From Eublepharis macularius (Eukaryota; Chordata; Lepidosauria; Squamata; Eublepharidae), in assembly GCF_028583425.1 (NCBI RefSeq), contig NC_072794.1, forward strand, positions 22,813,232 through 22,877,231: a DNA stretch of 64,000 bases, in the 5' to 3' direction. Shown one piece after another: positions 34,521 through 46,735 of the stretch; the stretch's first letter is position 1, and every line of letters starts with the position of its first letter. The position numbers and the translations under genes were made by a program. A model generated the notes under the pieces. It had not been told where the DNA came from, ran no database searches, and saw only the letters and a program-made list of their open reading frames with translations.

Positions 34521-35349
34521 TGCAGTAGTGAACGTGAATTGCTGTAGGTGGGGGTTGGAAGAGCGTTGCAGTCTGAAGCATGTCTTGAGAAAATATTGCC
34601 CATGTGAAAAGCATTTGCACCATGTTCATAATAACCACAGAATTAGGTTAATAAATCAAAATCTTTTTTTTTAAAAAAAAGGATTACAGTGGTATGGGGT
34701 ATGTGATAGGTTCCATATAGGCCTGTATCAGCATGGAGAGACATGCTGTTGAAGAGTTCCTGTTTCTCTTTCATGTAGGAAGACAGTGTGCGATTCAGCC
34801 CTGAAGCCGGCATTTTGCAACTCCCAGTTTTCTTACTTAACCCTCTACCCTTTTCCTTCTCCTCCGGTGAGTTCCTGAGCAAATACCCTTCTCCGTAGGC
34901 TTGCAAGGAAGATTAAGAGTAGGGGTATCTGCCAAAGCTTCCCTGGCCTCTCCCCCACTTCCAAACTGCTGCTTGCTATTTGCAGAGCTCGTGCTCTGAA
35001 GTTGTTCCATATTTCCCAAGGTGGCTGAAATTTGCTTTCTGCCTGTTAGGACCGCGATTTGACATTTGCACACCTGGGGTGCCTTAAGCTTCGCATACAG
35101 AACGACACGTGGGGCCTCCCAGAACCCCCCTTGGCCTGGGCGTGGCGATAGGAGGCTCAAGTGGGGCTCTTTGTGAAAGTGGGGGGGGGGGGTGTTAATA
35201 GGCTGCAGAACCTCTTTCCTGGCCTGCATGCTTTTGAAGAAAGGGTTTAGCGGGCACCTGTCAGAGATGAGTATCTTTTCTATGGCCTAGAGGCTACCTC
35301 TCTAGTATATATGCCATGGATTCTGTGGAATTCACCCTAACAGGAAGGA
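34521..35349. other. Intron stretch, nothing recognised
   Basis: T/A runs near 34665 and a G-run near 35180. No gene. Confidence 0.5.
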
Positions 35350-35570
35350 GAGGGGCTGTGATCCATTGGTAGAGCATCTCCTTTGCTTGCAGAAGGTCTT
35401 GGAATCAGTCCATGGCATCTCCAGTTAAAAGGATATCAGGCAGTAGTCGTTGATGTGAAAAACCTTTGGGCCGGAGCCCTGGAGAGCCACTGACAGTCAG
35501 AATAGACAGTATGGAGTGGACCTTGGTTGACCAAAGGTCTGTCTCTTGCTATAAGGCAGCTTCATTTGAA
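35350..35570 (+). repeat. tRNA-derived SINE (GGCTCAGTGGTAGAGCA type)
   Basis: AGGGGCTGTGATCCATTGGT then AGAGCATCTCCTTTGCTTGC (A-box and anticodon region), AGAAGGTCTTGGAATCAGTC (B-box region), GGCATCTCCAGTTAAAAGGA and a TATAAGGCAGCTTCATTTGA end. Same family as 10556-10757. Confidence 0.85.
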
Positions 35571-37049
35571 GGGATTAATAATGTTTAGAGAACAAAGGGA
35601 TTTCCTTTCTGTGAATGCTGCGTATGGCTGCAGTTCTGATGGCAACTCGTTCCCGGTGTTGGAGTGTCATCTTTGTTGGAGCGGTGCAGAATAGCTACAC
35701 GGAGAAAATGCTCAGTGTTGTGTGTGCAGGACTCCAGCTCGGTTTGCTTGATCACTCAGTGCATAGTGGCAGAGGGTCAGTCTGTTGCTTCTAAGCCATG
35801 TGCAGCCTTATTCTGAGTGGATTGGCTTTGGGCACCTAATGGCAAACAAATTGTTCAGCTTTGGACTCCTGCTAGTGTTTTTCTTGTACCCCAAAAGTCA
35901 CTGGACCCTTAATTTTGCTTTACTTATCTCTTGTTCTCATGTTCCTGTGGCGGCCTCCTATGCTCCATTAAAGCTGGCACATAACCATGCTTGTTGAAAA
36001 AAAGATCAGTATCCTTTTCATGGGATCAGTGGGAAGTCAGCCACGTATGCAGACCGGACAAAAGTACCAGTGGGTAGGGCTGCCGAGAGAAGGGGGACTG
36101 TGGGGTCCAAATTCCTGGGACCCAAAGTCAGCTTGAGGGCCTTGAGCTGGGGCTCTACAGCAGCCAAAACAGTACAATTTAGCTTCCTTTGATTGTCTCT
36201 GCCCTTTCAGCTTCTGCTTCCAGAGTGTTGTGATTACACACACAGAGCAAGAGATGGATGCAGGGGTTTGTTTCAGCTTCCACTGCCAGCTCTCATGTAG
36301 CCAGCTGTCCAGCTTCACACACGGGGCTGTGCGCTGGGAAGGCAGTACGTTCATCATGTGCTCCTTCTCCCTCACACAGTGAACTGCACAACAACAGCCA
36401 GTTGCTTGTCGTTATCCTCCTCCTTGCATCTTTCTTGCAAAAAGTCCACCATTTCCTGCTTATTCCCTTTCCCGTTTCTTCAGCTGTGCAGAGAGACTTC
36501 TCTACTCCAAGAACTGTATTGTCATCAGGTAAATGAGCCCCTTTCTGGAAGAAGTGGAAAAGGTGGGGGGAGGCAGGAGTTCTCAACTCTCTCACACCCC
36601 AGAAAAGGGGATGAGGGAGGGGCAGAGCTATGAAACCTCATACTGTGATGCTGGAGAGGCAAAAAGGTTTCCACACAGTTGCTCGGAATGAGCATCAGGG
36701 CCAAGGAAATACAGATCAGGGTCTCAAAAGCAATGGGGAGTTCCAGATCGGGTTGCCAGCTGACCAAGAAAGAGGCTTGGCTTGCTCCTCTTCCTTTTAT
36801 GGAAGATTGGTCTATAGAAATCAGCAAGTGGAACTTTTGACAAAACAGAGCAAATGCTTATTACTGGCTCATTCCTGCTGTGAGAAGCACAGTAGGAGCC
36901 AGTAAAAAAAAATTGGCAAGCTCTAGATCAGAATAACTGCAGGGGGTTGCGGGAGGAGCATTTGGTGCTGGTAAATGGAAAGAGGGTGGATGTAGGATGG
37001 ATTTCGGGGTGGGGGAATTGGGGAGAAGAAGTGATTTAAGGTTGCAGTC
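35571..37049. other. Intron stretch, nothing recognised
   Basis: Several overlapping short open frames without domain features. TAGGGCTGCCGAGAGAAGGG near 36076 may be a lone end of a YAGGGTTGCC-type repeat. Confidence 0.45.
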
Positions 37050-37464
37050 CTCCTGGGTAGAGATGGGCACAAACCGAAATATGAGCCAAAGTTCGGCACG
37101 AACTGGGCCGGTTCGTGGTTCGCGAACCAGCAGAGCCCATTTCTGACGGACTGCCACAAACTTTAGGCTGGTTTGTTTGGTTTGTTTTTCAGTTTGTCAT
37201 TGCAACAGCCTGGCGCTGATCAATCAGTTTCCTGGGCAGTGGGAGATGGGCTTTCTGCAGACCTTCTGTTGGCCTGGAAGTGACCTTCTGCTGACCCAGA
37301 TGTGACGTTCTGATGACCCAGAAGTGATGATTTGCTGACCTAGAAGTGCCATTTTCACAAACCAAACAAACTTCGCAAACCAGGGCAGGTTCGTGAGAAA
37401 TGCAGTGAACCACGAACTGCCTGGTTTGTTTTTTCCCTGGTTCGTGCCCATCTCTACTCCTGTG
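37050..37464. mobile_element. hAT-like non-autonomous transposon with 8-bp TSD
   Basis: Element proper 37058-37456 (399 bp). Ends TAGAGATGGGCACAAACC and GGTTCGTGCCCATCTCTA are inverted copies. TSDs CTCCTGGG (37050-37057) and CTCCTGTG (37457-37464) agree at 7 of 8. The interior has repeated GGTTCG/CGAACC words and tandem CTGACC.AGA.GTGA motifs near 37270-37340. No transposase. Confidence 0.85.
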
Positions 37465-37475
37465 CATATTTATAG

Positions 37476-37592
37476 CAGGACTTGAGTCTGGTGGCACAGA
37501 GACCAACAAGATTGCATTAAGGTGCCACTGGGCTCGAATCCTGCTGTTCTACTACAGACCAACATGGCTACCTACCTGAAACTGCATATTTA
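37476..37592 (+). repeat. Penelope-like repeat, tail fragments
   Basis: GACTTGAGTCTGGTGGCAC and ATTAAGGTGCCACTGGGCTC, then ATCCTGCTGTTCTACTACAG and ACCAACATGGCTACCTACCT: two inverted ends of the family seen at 18572 with the core deleted. Confidence 0.5.
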
Positions 37593-40500
37593 TATGCAAA
37601 TAAGCCCCACCATCCTCCATCATGCTTTGAGTTAACAAGGACAGGTTCTGGCTAACTGAAGCAAAGCTTAAGAATAGGAAATGTGCTTGCTTTAAAAAAC
37701 CAAAAAGAAATCTCGCACTCTCTAACTGGGAGTTGAGGATGGTGCGGTTTGTGCATGTGACCTATGTCGCCTGTGCGTGTGATCCTTGGAATCAACTTGG
37801 CAATGGGTATTCATTCCAAGCAGTATGCGCAAGCATGTTTTTGAATGTGCAGTCATGCACTTTTGTGCACAGTTTTTAAAAAACGGAAAGAAAAAGGTCA
37901 GCCAAGTGCATGCTAACGTTGTATATGCTCAGTGTGTTTCTCCATCAAGAATGCACAAGGAAAAAAAGGGGGGAAATGAAGCCAGGCAGCTTTGAACTTG
38001 CCAAGACCCATTTGCAACTTTATATGTCTCTTATGGTAGCCAAAGGCATTGTTTTGCCTTCAGACGGAGGAAGGGGGGCTGTTTCCTGGCCATGCTCTGC
38101 TTTAGACTTTAGTAAGGAGACCTTAGGTCTCCCCCTGGGGGATTGGGGAACGTTCTCCGATTCAGGGCTTGTCACAAAAATAAAGGTAAATCTTAAGGTG
38201 CAACAAGAGCTGGGCCCTCCTCCCTGCTTGGATCGTATTTCACGTCTGAATTTGCAGCATTCACTGACGGCTTTTACATATTTCCAGCATCTGAGTTTCA
38301 GGTTACCTGTTGGAGCAGGAATATTCAGAGGTTCTGGCTCGGCAGCTCCTTGATGCAAAGGCTAGAATGGAGTGGCAGTGGGGCGGGGTGTGTGTGGGGG
38401 GTGCCTTCTGTGGAATGTAGTTGCCACTGCTGCCAATTTTCAGTGCAGTCCTTGAGAGCCTGACATACGCTTACTAAGGGGTAGTGTAGGGGGAGGCTGC
38501 CTGAACGGTTGGACTTGCTAGTGTTATGTGGGAGCAAGAAGGGGACAGGTTTGGTGGGAGACTCTGGCCCATTAAGAATTAACCCCCCTTTCCTTGTGCC
38601 TCCCAGTTGAAATTTCTAGGGAAGGGGGATCCTCTGCTCAAGCAGCAGGAGAAAGGGAGGAGGGGGCAGGGGGGAAGGCAAATGAGAACCATATAAAGAC
38701 AAAGGGATTCTGGCACTAGGAAGAGAACGAAGCAGTTTTTCCCTGGAAAGGAGGGGTGTTGGCTGTGGGGATCTGGATAATAGCTTTAATTGGGCCCCTT
38801 CTCAGATTCCTCGCAGTCCTTTCTTCCTCACAGCTTTCTGCTTTCCAACCTCCGTTTTCACCTTTGCATTCTTGTTTCTTTAAAAAAACCCTGTTTTCCA
38901 AACCTCTCTCTATCTTAAGAGTTGGCTTCGGCAAGATTTGGGTGACTCGCCTGTCCAGTCCATGATAATCCTGGTCCCCCCCCCCAATCTGATTTCCTTG
39001 CTGCAATCTCTCTGACAAAACACTTTTTTTTTTGCTAATCTATTAGCAGGCAAGTTTCTAGCTCCCTTACCTTACCTTTTTGGGTCAAGTGTGCAACAGA
39101 AACATCTGTCTCGCGTCTTAGATGCCCCGTTGTTCTGATGTCGAGTGTCTGAAGCCCTGTGCACATGTTACAGTGAACACACATATATCCTGCCTGTATG
39201 TGCATCCTCTAAGAAAGACCCATTGTGCACAAACTGGAGACCACTAACTGGATGTATCTTGGTTTCACTCATATGTTCAGTTATATATGTGTTGAAGGTA
39301 ACATGGGAATTATTCAATACATGTATGAAGAAAAATCAAGTGTACACAGATTATAGGTGCTTTCATAGGAACTTGAGAACAGGGCTTGACTATAGATGTG
39401 AAGAGACGCAAAGGGTTCGTTCTGTTACTACACCCGCGTCTGAGTTACACAGGACTTTTCCTTTGGCAGCAGGGAAAAATGCCTATTGCTAAGGTCTGAG
39501 GAGAATTATCTAAATCAACACTTCCTGTGTACACTTATCTGAAAGAAAATCCCACAGGGCTCTCTGAGGTTTAATTCTTAGTGAATATGTATGTGCATGT
39601 AATTTCTTTGCAGCTGGATGGAAGTGAGCATTTGAGCCAAGGATTGTTTTCCTTCTGGGGAATTCCTTGTTTTTGACTGGAACTTTGAAAGTTTTCTTCT
39701 GCCACTCCAGAACCGAGTTGGCTTCTGTTGAGTGACAAGCAGAGTTTCCCACAAGGAACCGAGTCTCCCCCTGCTTACATAATAAGGGCTTGTTCTCCCT
39801 TTTTGGCTTCATGGAATAGAGAGGTTTTGCAACGGGGCACTAACTGCCTCCTCCCCATTCCTGAATTGGAAAAAGTTGTAAAAATTGGATAGAATTGCCC
39901 ATGTGTTCTGAAATGCTTTGGTTAGTTAAAACAGTGCACCTTGCTGTAACTATTTTTATTGAGAATTGAAAAGGGAGGTTGAACTTCAGAATATATTTGT
40001 GTCAAGGAGTGGCATATTTTATATAGCCAAAGAAACCCACATGGAAGGAAGGGGGGTGCTGGCTGTAAAAGAAAGTAGACTGGTGTGGGGTAATCTTTAG
40101 CCGTGGCCCTGATCTGAGGATACTTAAATCTGGAGTTTGGATACATGAACAGACAATACAGGTCATCCTACACACCTGAAAGATGCCTTAGGTTTGCAGG
40201 AAAATATGAAGCCTTAAAAAAAATACATGGAGGGGTTTAAAAAAAAAACCCAAAATGATAAAAGGAGCCCTTGTAGCTTTAACCAGATTTGGCTGTTGCT
40301 AGGCAACTGTAACAGTTTAGGTAGGATTCCAGTGGTTTCTGTCAGTAAAAGGCAGGAGTGGAAAGGCCCTTTCCGGGGCTGGCTGAATCCAGAGATCTCT
40401 CAAATGAGGCCACCATTTTCTTCCTTACCTACAATGGCCTCATGGAGATGCTGTTTCCTGTTGGGGCAAAGATACAGGTACTACTTGTGCCTTTTCTCCA

Positions 40501-43500
40501 AATGAGGCAAATAGCAGCTCTCTGCCTGATCACTTCAAGCCAGGCGAACAAGACTGGGGAAAGGTTAAACTCGTGGCATATTCTTGATCTGAATTATGTT
40601 CCTGTGTTGTCACTTTTTACAAAACTGAAAATGTTTGGAAGCTCCAAACAAGGAACATCGAGCATAATTTGAAGCTGCTGGATGGATACTCTTTGAGACA
40701 GAGAAGATTAATAAAACTGCCTCTTATGTATGTTAGGATGCAAGCAACACTTCCTGCATTTATGGAGTGACAATTTTATATCGCCACCATAAATTGTGAC
40801 AATTTAGCTGTGCATAGTGACTTTAGAATTTTTGGCACATTCATTTTCACAACATCCCTGTAAGTAGCTCACTGGGTTTCTCCTTCTGCCGATGAAGAAC
40901 TGAAATGGATCATTGCCCTGAGACTCTCAAGTGAGTTTATGGCTGTTTTGGAATCTGAGCTGTTTTCTTTCCTAGGTCCAAGCGTAGCACACAGTCTTGG
41001 GGTTAATCCTATTTATTTCTCAGCATTAGAAATTTCTACATGGGACTGGGCTTGAGAGTGTTCTAAAAAGGTCTGTCGTACATAAATCAACTGGAACTGG
41101 CAAACCTAAGAAATAAGCCTTACTGAATTATTCACTCTTCTCAGGACATGGTTTAATTTGAATATCCAGAGACTTCAAAAAGTCACCTTGTGGCAAGGAG
41201 AAAATAGGTGTGTGACTCCACAGTGGTAGAGTAGATGTAAAGAAATATACCAGCCACTGAGTCCACACGGTTCATGTCATCTGTTACCAGTTGGTATCTG
41301 TCATGACTGGGCTTATCTAGTATGCACCCTGAACTAGAAATCTCTTCAGCCTCAATCCTTCATTTATTTAATTGGAAATAAGTCTCCCAAATGCCAAGAG
41401 GACTTCTTTTTAACAGAAGCATAGTTAGAATTGAAACTTTTAGCTGCCTAATAAAAAAAACACCTAAGGCAACTTTTTGGGATTTCCTCTGCCAGTGCTC
41501 TTGAAGATCTGAACTGTATTCACTGCTGTGTTTGAAACATATTTCTCTTTGCAAAACTGGACCTATTTTCCACCTTCTGTACCTCAGGGTGAGCTTTACT
41601 TGTTTTTTTTTTTTTAATGTCATATACCTGGACCCCAGTATCCGTTGGTCTGGTTGCCTCATCCCTGCATTTCTATAGGGGTCAGCTGTCACTGTGATAT
41701 ACACGCCACTTGCATGCTGTGTTCAAAGGTAGGCCGGACATTTGGTGCGGCAGGTAGATATAAACTTTCCTGAGGGAGGAGAAATCAACACTGGACCCTG
41801 TTGTCCCACTGTGGATTGAATATACGTATTTTTTAAATACTTTTTCAGATGAACAATAATGGTTCAAGAATAAATTAAAGAGCTGTAACTAAATTAACAT
41901 AATCAGGGGCAAGTTACATAGATGTTTGCAATACATAGACTTGTATTGATGAGGAAAATTTATAATTTTATGGCGTCATGGATTTCATTTTAATCTCACT
42001 TGCTTCCTTACAGACACTAATAGCGACAAAGTTAGTTCGATTTTGATTGCGGGAATCTGAATTTCATTCATATAATCTAAAAGCAAAATTTGGGAGGGGG
42101 ATTCATGACATTTTGTATTTGAATTTATTTTTATAGTACAGTACCTAAGATCTTTTTACATGAGACAGGTCCACCAAATATGTCTCTAAGTGCCTTTTGG
42201 TCCACATCTCTTTATTTTGCTGTTTCTCAACTCTTGAATATTTATGTTTGAGATCCACATCTGAAGTTGGGGAAAGACTGGAAAGGGGATCCTGGTGAAA
42301 TATTAGGAACCTGATATTTTCTCCATCTATCCCATACATTCAGTGTAATTGAGATGTATGAATAATGTTTACAAGGCCTATAACTTTGTTTCCCATATTA
42401 ACTTTTCCTGAGACAAGTTTCATCACGGTTTCCTGTTCTGAACTGTGGCTTTCCAGCTTCTTTGAGTTTTCAGCAGAATATGTGTATGCTAAAGGCGGTG
42501 GATCCCTAACTGCCGAGTTGCCTGCTTTTCCTCTCCCTAAGACTGTGTAAGGGGAACAATTGTAGTGGCCTTTTCTTCTCATAAATGCCATCCTGGGCTA
42601 GTTGCTGGGAGTGAAGTGAAATTGTTCATGGCCCCATGATAAGCTTCAGGGGAAAAAAAACCCACTAATAAGTTTCAGATAAGTTCCTTGGAGATTTGGC
42701 AGTGAAAAACTCCAACCATTAAACAGTCGAGAGTACAAAGTGGCCAAATGAGTTCTTCGTATGCAAAGCCGTTTCCTCTGTGGGGCTGCCTCTCTTTCGG
42801 TGCTTTCATTCCTTCTCAGTACATATCTAGGGGAAAGTACGCCATCTTGCCTTCCCTGGGGCTCCCTTCTTTCCCTCCACCTTCAAACTCCACTGTGACT
42901 TTAAAAATAAAAAAGAATTCTCACTTGGGGTTTCTGCTAAATACAGACCCTTCTAGCTGGCCCCTAGCTCTGCCGCTGATGGATTTGTTTGAGAAAGGAG
43001 ATGTGCTGGCATCCTCCTTTTCTGAATGTACCCCCTGGGAAGGCAGCTTGAATATCCCTCTGTCTTTTTGGAGCTTGGCGCTTTCAGGGCCTGTTGTTGT
43101 GTAGAGGGGGATTCAGAAGGACCCCTCCCCTCCTGTGTGGTTGTGTGTGTGCGTTTTTGGGAGGGAGCTGTGCCTGGTGCGTTTCACCGGTGCTCCTTCC
43201 TTCCCGACGGAGTTCATCGAAAGTTCGTATCCAGGCCTCTTTCTGACTTCTCACCCTTTGTCCTCTTCGTTCCCGTTCAGACAGGAATCCAACGCCACCA
43301 GGGGTTGGCAAGCTGGGCACAACTGTTGAGGGAAAACAGTTTCACCAAACCAGAGAGGTGGCCAAATAATTAAAAAACAAATAAACAACACCCCCCCCCC
43401 CGTTAATAGTTCCACATTCATACCCTCCTTTCGAATGAGGAGTATGATTAAAAGCAAGAGGGATTTCTGCTTTTGAAAATGATCAAATCGAGGGTTTTAA

Positions 43501-43780
43501 AAAACATCGCAGAAGTAACACAAAGCCCGTTTAGGAATGGTGACACAGTTTGTTTCCTTAAGAGGTTTTTCCAGAAACAAACACTATCCCTTAACTCGCT
43601 GGTATTTTTATATGGTTGGGGTTAACCAGAGGGCAAATTCTGTAAAGGAAGGAAAGCAATTAAAGGCTCCTGATTTGCCTCTTTCTTGAGGTAAGTAATT
43701 TTGTGTAAAGATGAGCGCAGTTATTCCCGTGAGTAACCATAGTGTAGGTAATTTGTAGGGAGCTTACTGCTTCATCTGAC
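37593..43780. other. Long intron stretch with little repeat content
   Basis: About 6 kb without a SINE, MITE or LINE that I could recognise, apart from homopolymer runs (near 38975, 39025, 41604, 43390). Short open frames show no recognisable protein family. A reasonable place to look for conserved non-coding elements. Confidence 0.45.
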
Positions 43781-44541
43781 TAGGTGGTGGTTCCCAACCT
43801 TGTCGAGCCTTTGAACATTCTTGGATTTTGAGGACATGTAGTGGGTGCTGTCATAAAATGATTGCTGAGGGGGGCATGGCCACAAGAGGGGCTGGGGGCC
43901 AGTCACAAAATGTTAGGCGGTTCCAAGCCAAGCATCGCCCTGTGATGGGAGAAGCTGCTTCCAAATGGGTGTTTTTCTGAAGTACCTTCTGCGACAATAA
44001 AAAACAGAGAGAAGTGGCTACCAAGAAACACATCAGTGTGCACCAGGTTAGGAATCAATGGATTAGATCAGAGTTCTCCAGCATGGTGCCAGTGGGTGCC
44101 ATGGTGCCCGTCAGGACTTCTCCTGGCACCTGCCAAAGTGTTCCGAAAGTGTATGAGGCTTTTGTAATGCAGGGCTTGTTAGTGACTGCCCTGGTTCAAA
44201 TGAAAGGGTTTTCCATGAATGGAATATCAGCAGCAGCCACTGGAGGATTAGGAAAACTAGTAAGCACCCAGATTTGTGGTTTCATTCCCCTTTTGAGTTT
44301 CCATCTTTTTATCCCCCTTGCTCTTTCTCCCTTCTTCCTTTAGCTTTCCTTAGTTTCTTTTATTCCCCATCTGAAATACTTTTGCAAAGGAAGGACGGAT
44401 GGATGGTATTTGTCTCTGCTTTCGGAGGCAGCCATTTTGGGTTTGGCTCCACCTCCCGTGAAAATCTTTTTGAGGTGGTGTTCGCTTCCCCCTCTCAAAA
44501 TTCCGAAGGTACCGACAGGCTCAAAAAGGTTGGGACCCCTG
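43781..44541. mobile_element. hAT-like element with GGTTCCCAACCTT ends
   Basis: The left end GGTGGTTCCCAACCTTGTCG is matched in reverse by the right end CCAGGGGTCCCAACCTTTTT. The interior includes GCCATGGTGCCCGTCAGGAC and other composition-rich segments without a transposase frame. No convincing 8-bp TSD. Nested edges are possible around 44065. Confidence 0.55.
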
Positions 44542-44544
44542 GAT

Positions 44545-44805
44545 TAGATTATGGTTGTATTGTCGAAGGCTTTCACGGCCGGAGAACGATGGTTGTTGTG
44601 GGTTTTCCGGGCTGTATTGCCGTGGTCTTGGCATTGTAGTTCCTGATGTTTCGCCAGCAGCTGTGGCTGGCAACTTCAGAGGTGTAGCAAAAGTGCTACA
44701 CCTCTGAAGATGCCAGCCACAGCTGCTGGCGAAACATCAGGAACTACAATGCCAAGACCACGGCAATACAGCCTGGAAAACCCACAACAACCATAGATTA
44801 TGGTT
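44545..44805. repeat. Penelope-like palindrome with 12-bp TSD and hammerhead-like core
   Basis: Perfect direct repeats TAGATTATGGTT lie at 44545-44556 and 44794-44805. Between them, an arm of about 103 bp (44589-44691) pairs with about 44697-44793 with only a few mismatches. On the + strand: CCT then CTGAAGA (44704-44710), T, GCCAGC (44712-44717), loop, GCTGGC (44725-44730), GAAA (44731-44734), CATC, AGG (44739-44741). Stem II is a perfect 6 bp and CCT/AGG gives a 3-bp stem I. The opposite strand has the same layout with CTGAAGT. An extra left segment starts ATTGTCGAAGGCTTTCACGG. Confidence 0.65.
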
Positions 44806-45003
44806 ATTTAGACAATACCACTGCCAGGCCTAAGCCTTTGAACAAGAATGTAGTAAGTATAGGGGAAAATGAGCACGGTATGGGATTATTTATATTATAC
44901 TAGGGCCTGGGCTTGTCTTAAAATAGTAAGACTACTCATGTTCAAATGTTCGGAGTTTTATCTCCAGTGCAGTCAGACTAGACATAGAGCTCTTCATATT
45001 TGT

Positions 45004-45575
45004 TTATTTAGTAGGGTTGCCAGGTCCCCCGACCCTCAGGTGGGACATCAGAGGCCTGGCACTTGCGCACACGCATTCCTGGCTTGTGTGATGATGTCAC
45101 TTCTGGGAAGTGATGTCATCATGTGGATCACAGGCCTCCCTGGGAGTGCTTCTGCACTCCCCAGGGGGCCAAATCAGGTCTGATTTGGGCTGAATCTGGC
45201 TGATGCTAAGCATGGGAGCACTGCCGCACTCTGCAGTGGCCCAATTCAGGCCCGATATGGGCCCAAATATGGGTTGATTCGGCCCAAATAGGGCTGCTGC
45301 AGAGTGTGGGAGCACTCCGGTGCTCTGCAGTGGCCTGATTTGGGCCAAGTTGGTCCTCATTCAGGCCAAATCAATCCCAAATCCAGCCGATTTGGGCCCA
45401 AATTGGGTTGCTGTGGTGTTTGGGAGTGCGCTGCGCCACCCAGGGGCACACAGCGCCGCCTTGGGGCGTGCCATAGGTGACACATCCCCCCCCCAGCTTG
45501 CCAGGGGTGGGGGGTGGAGGGTGGGAGCAGGGGATGCCCCACCCCCAGCAGGGGACTGGCATCCCTGTTATGTAG
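45004..45575. mobile_element. hAT-like element with 8-bp TSD
   Basis: Element proper 45012-45567 (556 bp). It starts TAGGGTTGCCAGGTCC; the right end in reverse is CAGGGATGCCAGTCCCC. TSDs TTATTTAG (45004-45011) and TTATGTAG (45568-45575) agree at 7 of 8. The interior carries GATGTCACTTCTGGGAAGTG and repeated GATTTGGGC/GGCCC words. Same end type as 30623 and 16343. Confidence 0.8.
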
Positions 45576-45736
45576 TCAAGTGGAATCATGCTTGTGTTAG
45601 GCTATCTGGTACAAAAGTTTGACCTCTGCTTTCCCCTTTTTTGAGAAGAAAACACATTTCTATGTTTATTGATACAGAGATCGATTTCCAGACCTGCAGG
45701 CAGTGTTTGCTCTGTACAAGACCCGAGAACACAATC

Positions 45737-46120
45737 TATTGTAATACCTTTTATTAGCACCAGCTTGTGACATGTAACAGTTTGCAAGCTTTTGAGTTCA
45801 CCAGGACTCTTCCTCAGGCATTATGCTACAAAAAATGTTTTAAAAGAGCTTTGGGAAGGTAAATTGCTACATGATATGGTCTTAGGTCCTATTAAAACTT
45901 TCATTGCATGTGAGACACAAAGCCGATTCAAATGGAGCTGGGTTCAGGTGATGTCTAGTCTCTCTTCTGAAAAGACTTGACACCATGTCCTGAACTATTT
46001 TCCCTTCCCAATGTTCTTTCTAAACTTTTTTTTTATGACATCTAGGCTGAAGAAGAGTTTTGCTGAACTCAGAAGCACGCTGTTGCGTGTTATTGGGCTG
46101 GTTCTAATAAAAGGTATTAC
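45737..46120. repeat. Inverted-repeat Penelope-like element, two decayed cores
   Basis: GTAATACCTTTTATTAGCACC on the left pairs with GGCTGGTTCTAATAAAAGGTA on the right. On the + strand CTGAAGA (46047-46053) is followed by GAGTT/AACTC pairing (46055-46059 with 46066-46070) and AGAA in place of GAAA. On the minus strand (about 45818 to 45787) CTGAGGA, GAGT/ACTC and AAAA occupy the same positions. Confidence 0.5.
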
Positions 46121-46654
46121 ATGATTATCTTGTTTTTTTGCGTTTTTCTTTTGGACCAATACGGCTATTTGTTTCTACTGTTTGCATAAGCCTCCATGTT
46201 CCTTAAGTAAGGTCAACCTCTCCTAGCTTAAATTGTACATGGGTATGAGCAATATCTAAGAATATTTTACAAAAAATTGCTTTTTGATGCAGTTTTTTAA
46301 ATTGGCTCCCCTCCCCGCCTTAATTTGCGCATGTACTTTCTTGGACTACAGCTTGGGAATTGTACTGTGGGGGCAGGCAGTGTGTTGCCTAGGAAACTGT
46401 ACAATGCTCCCTCTCCTTCGATGTAGATAATCTGCTTATTTGCATTTGCTCCTTATTTATCAGTATATAGATTTTGTGTTGGTGAAGGAGGAGGACATAG
46501 GGTTTACAATGACAGTTACAGTACTTCAAGTCAGGCTCAGCAATGTGGGCAGTTTCCTTGAGCACAAGTAAGAGATTAAAGTACTCCACCAACAGCGGCC
46601 GGCTAACAGTGGTCACCAGCTTTATCTACCTAGTCAAATGAATACCAACAGTAC
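46121..46654. other. Intron stretch, nothing recognised
   Basis: No supported feature. Confidence 0.5.
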
Positions 46655-46735
46655 ACGTTTATATTGTAAGCCGCCTTGAGTTCCTGCAAGGTAGAATGGC
46701 GGCCAATGAACATTTTAAATATATAAAATAAATGC
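46655..46735 (+). repeat. LINE 3' tail fragment
   Basis: TATTGTAAGCCGCCTTGAGT...GTAGAATGGCGGCCAATGAA with an ATATATAAAATAAATG tail, an L2/CR1-like terminus. Confidence 0.6.
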
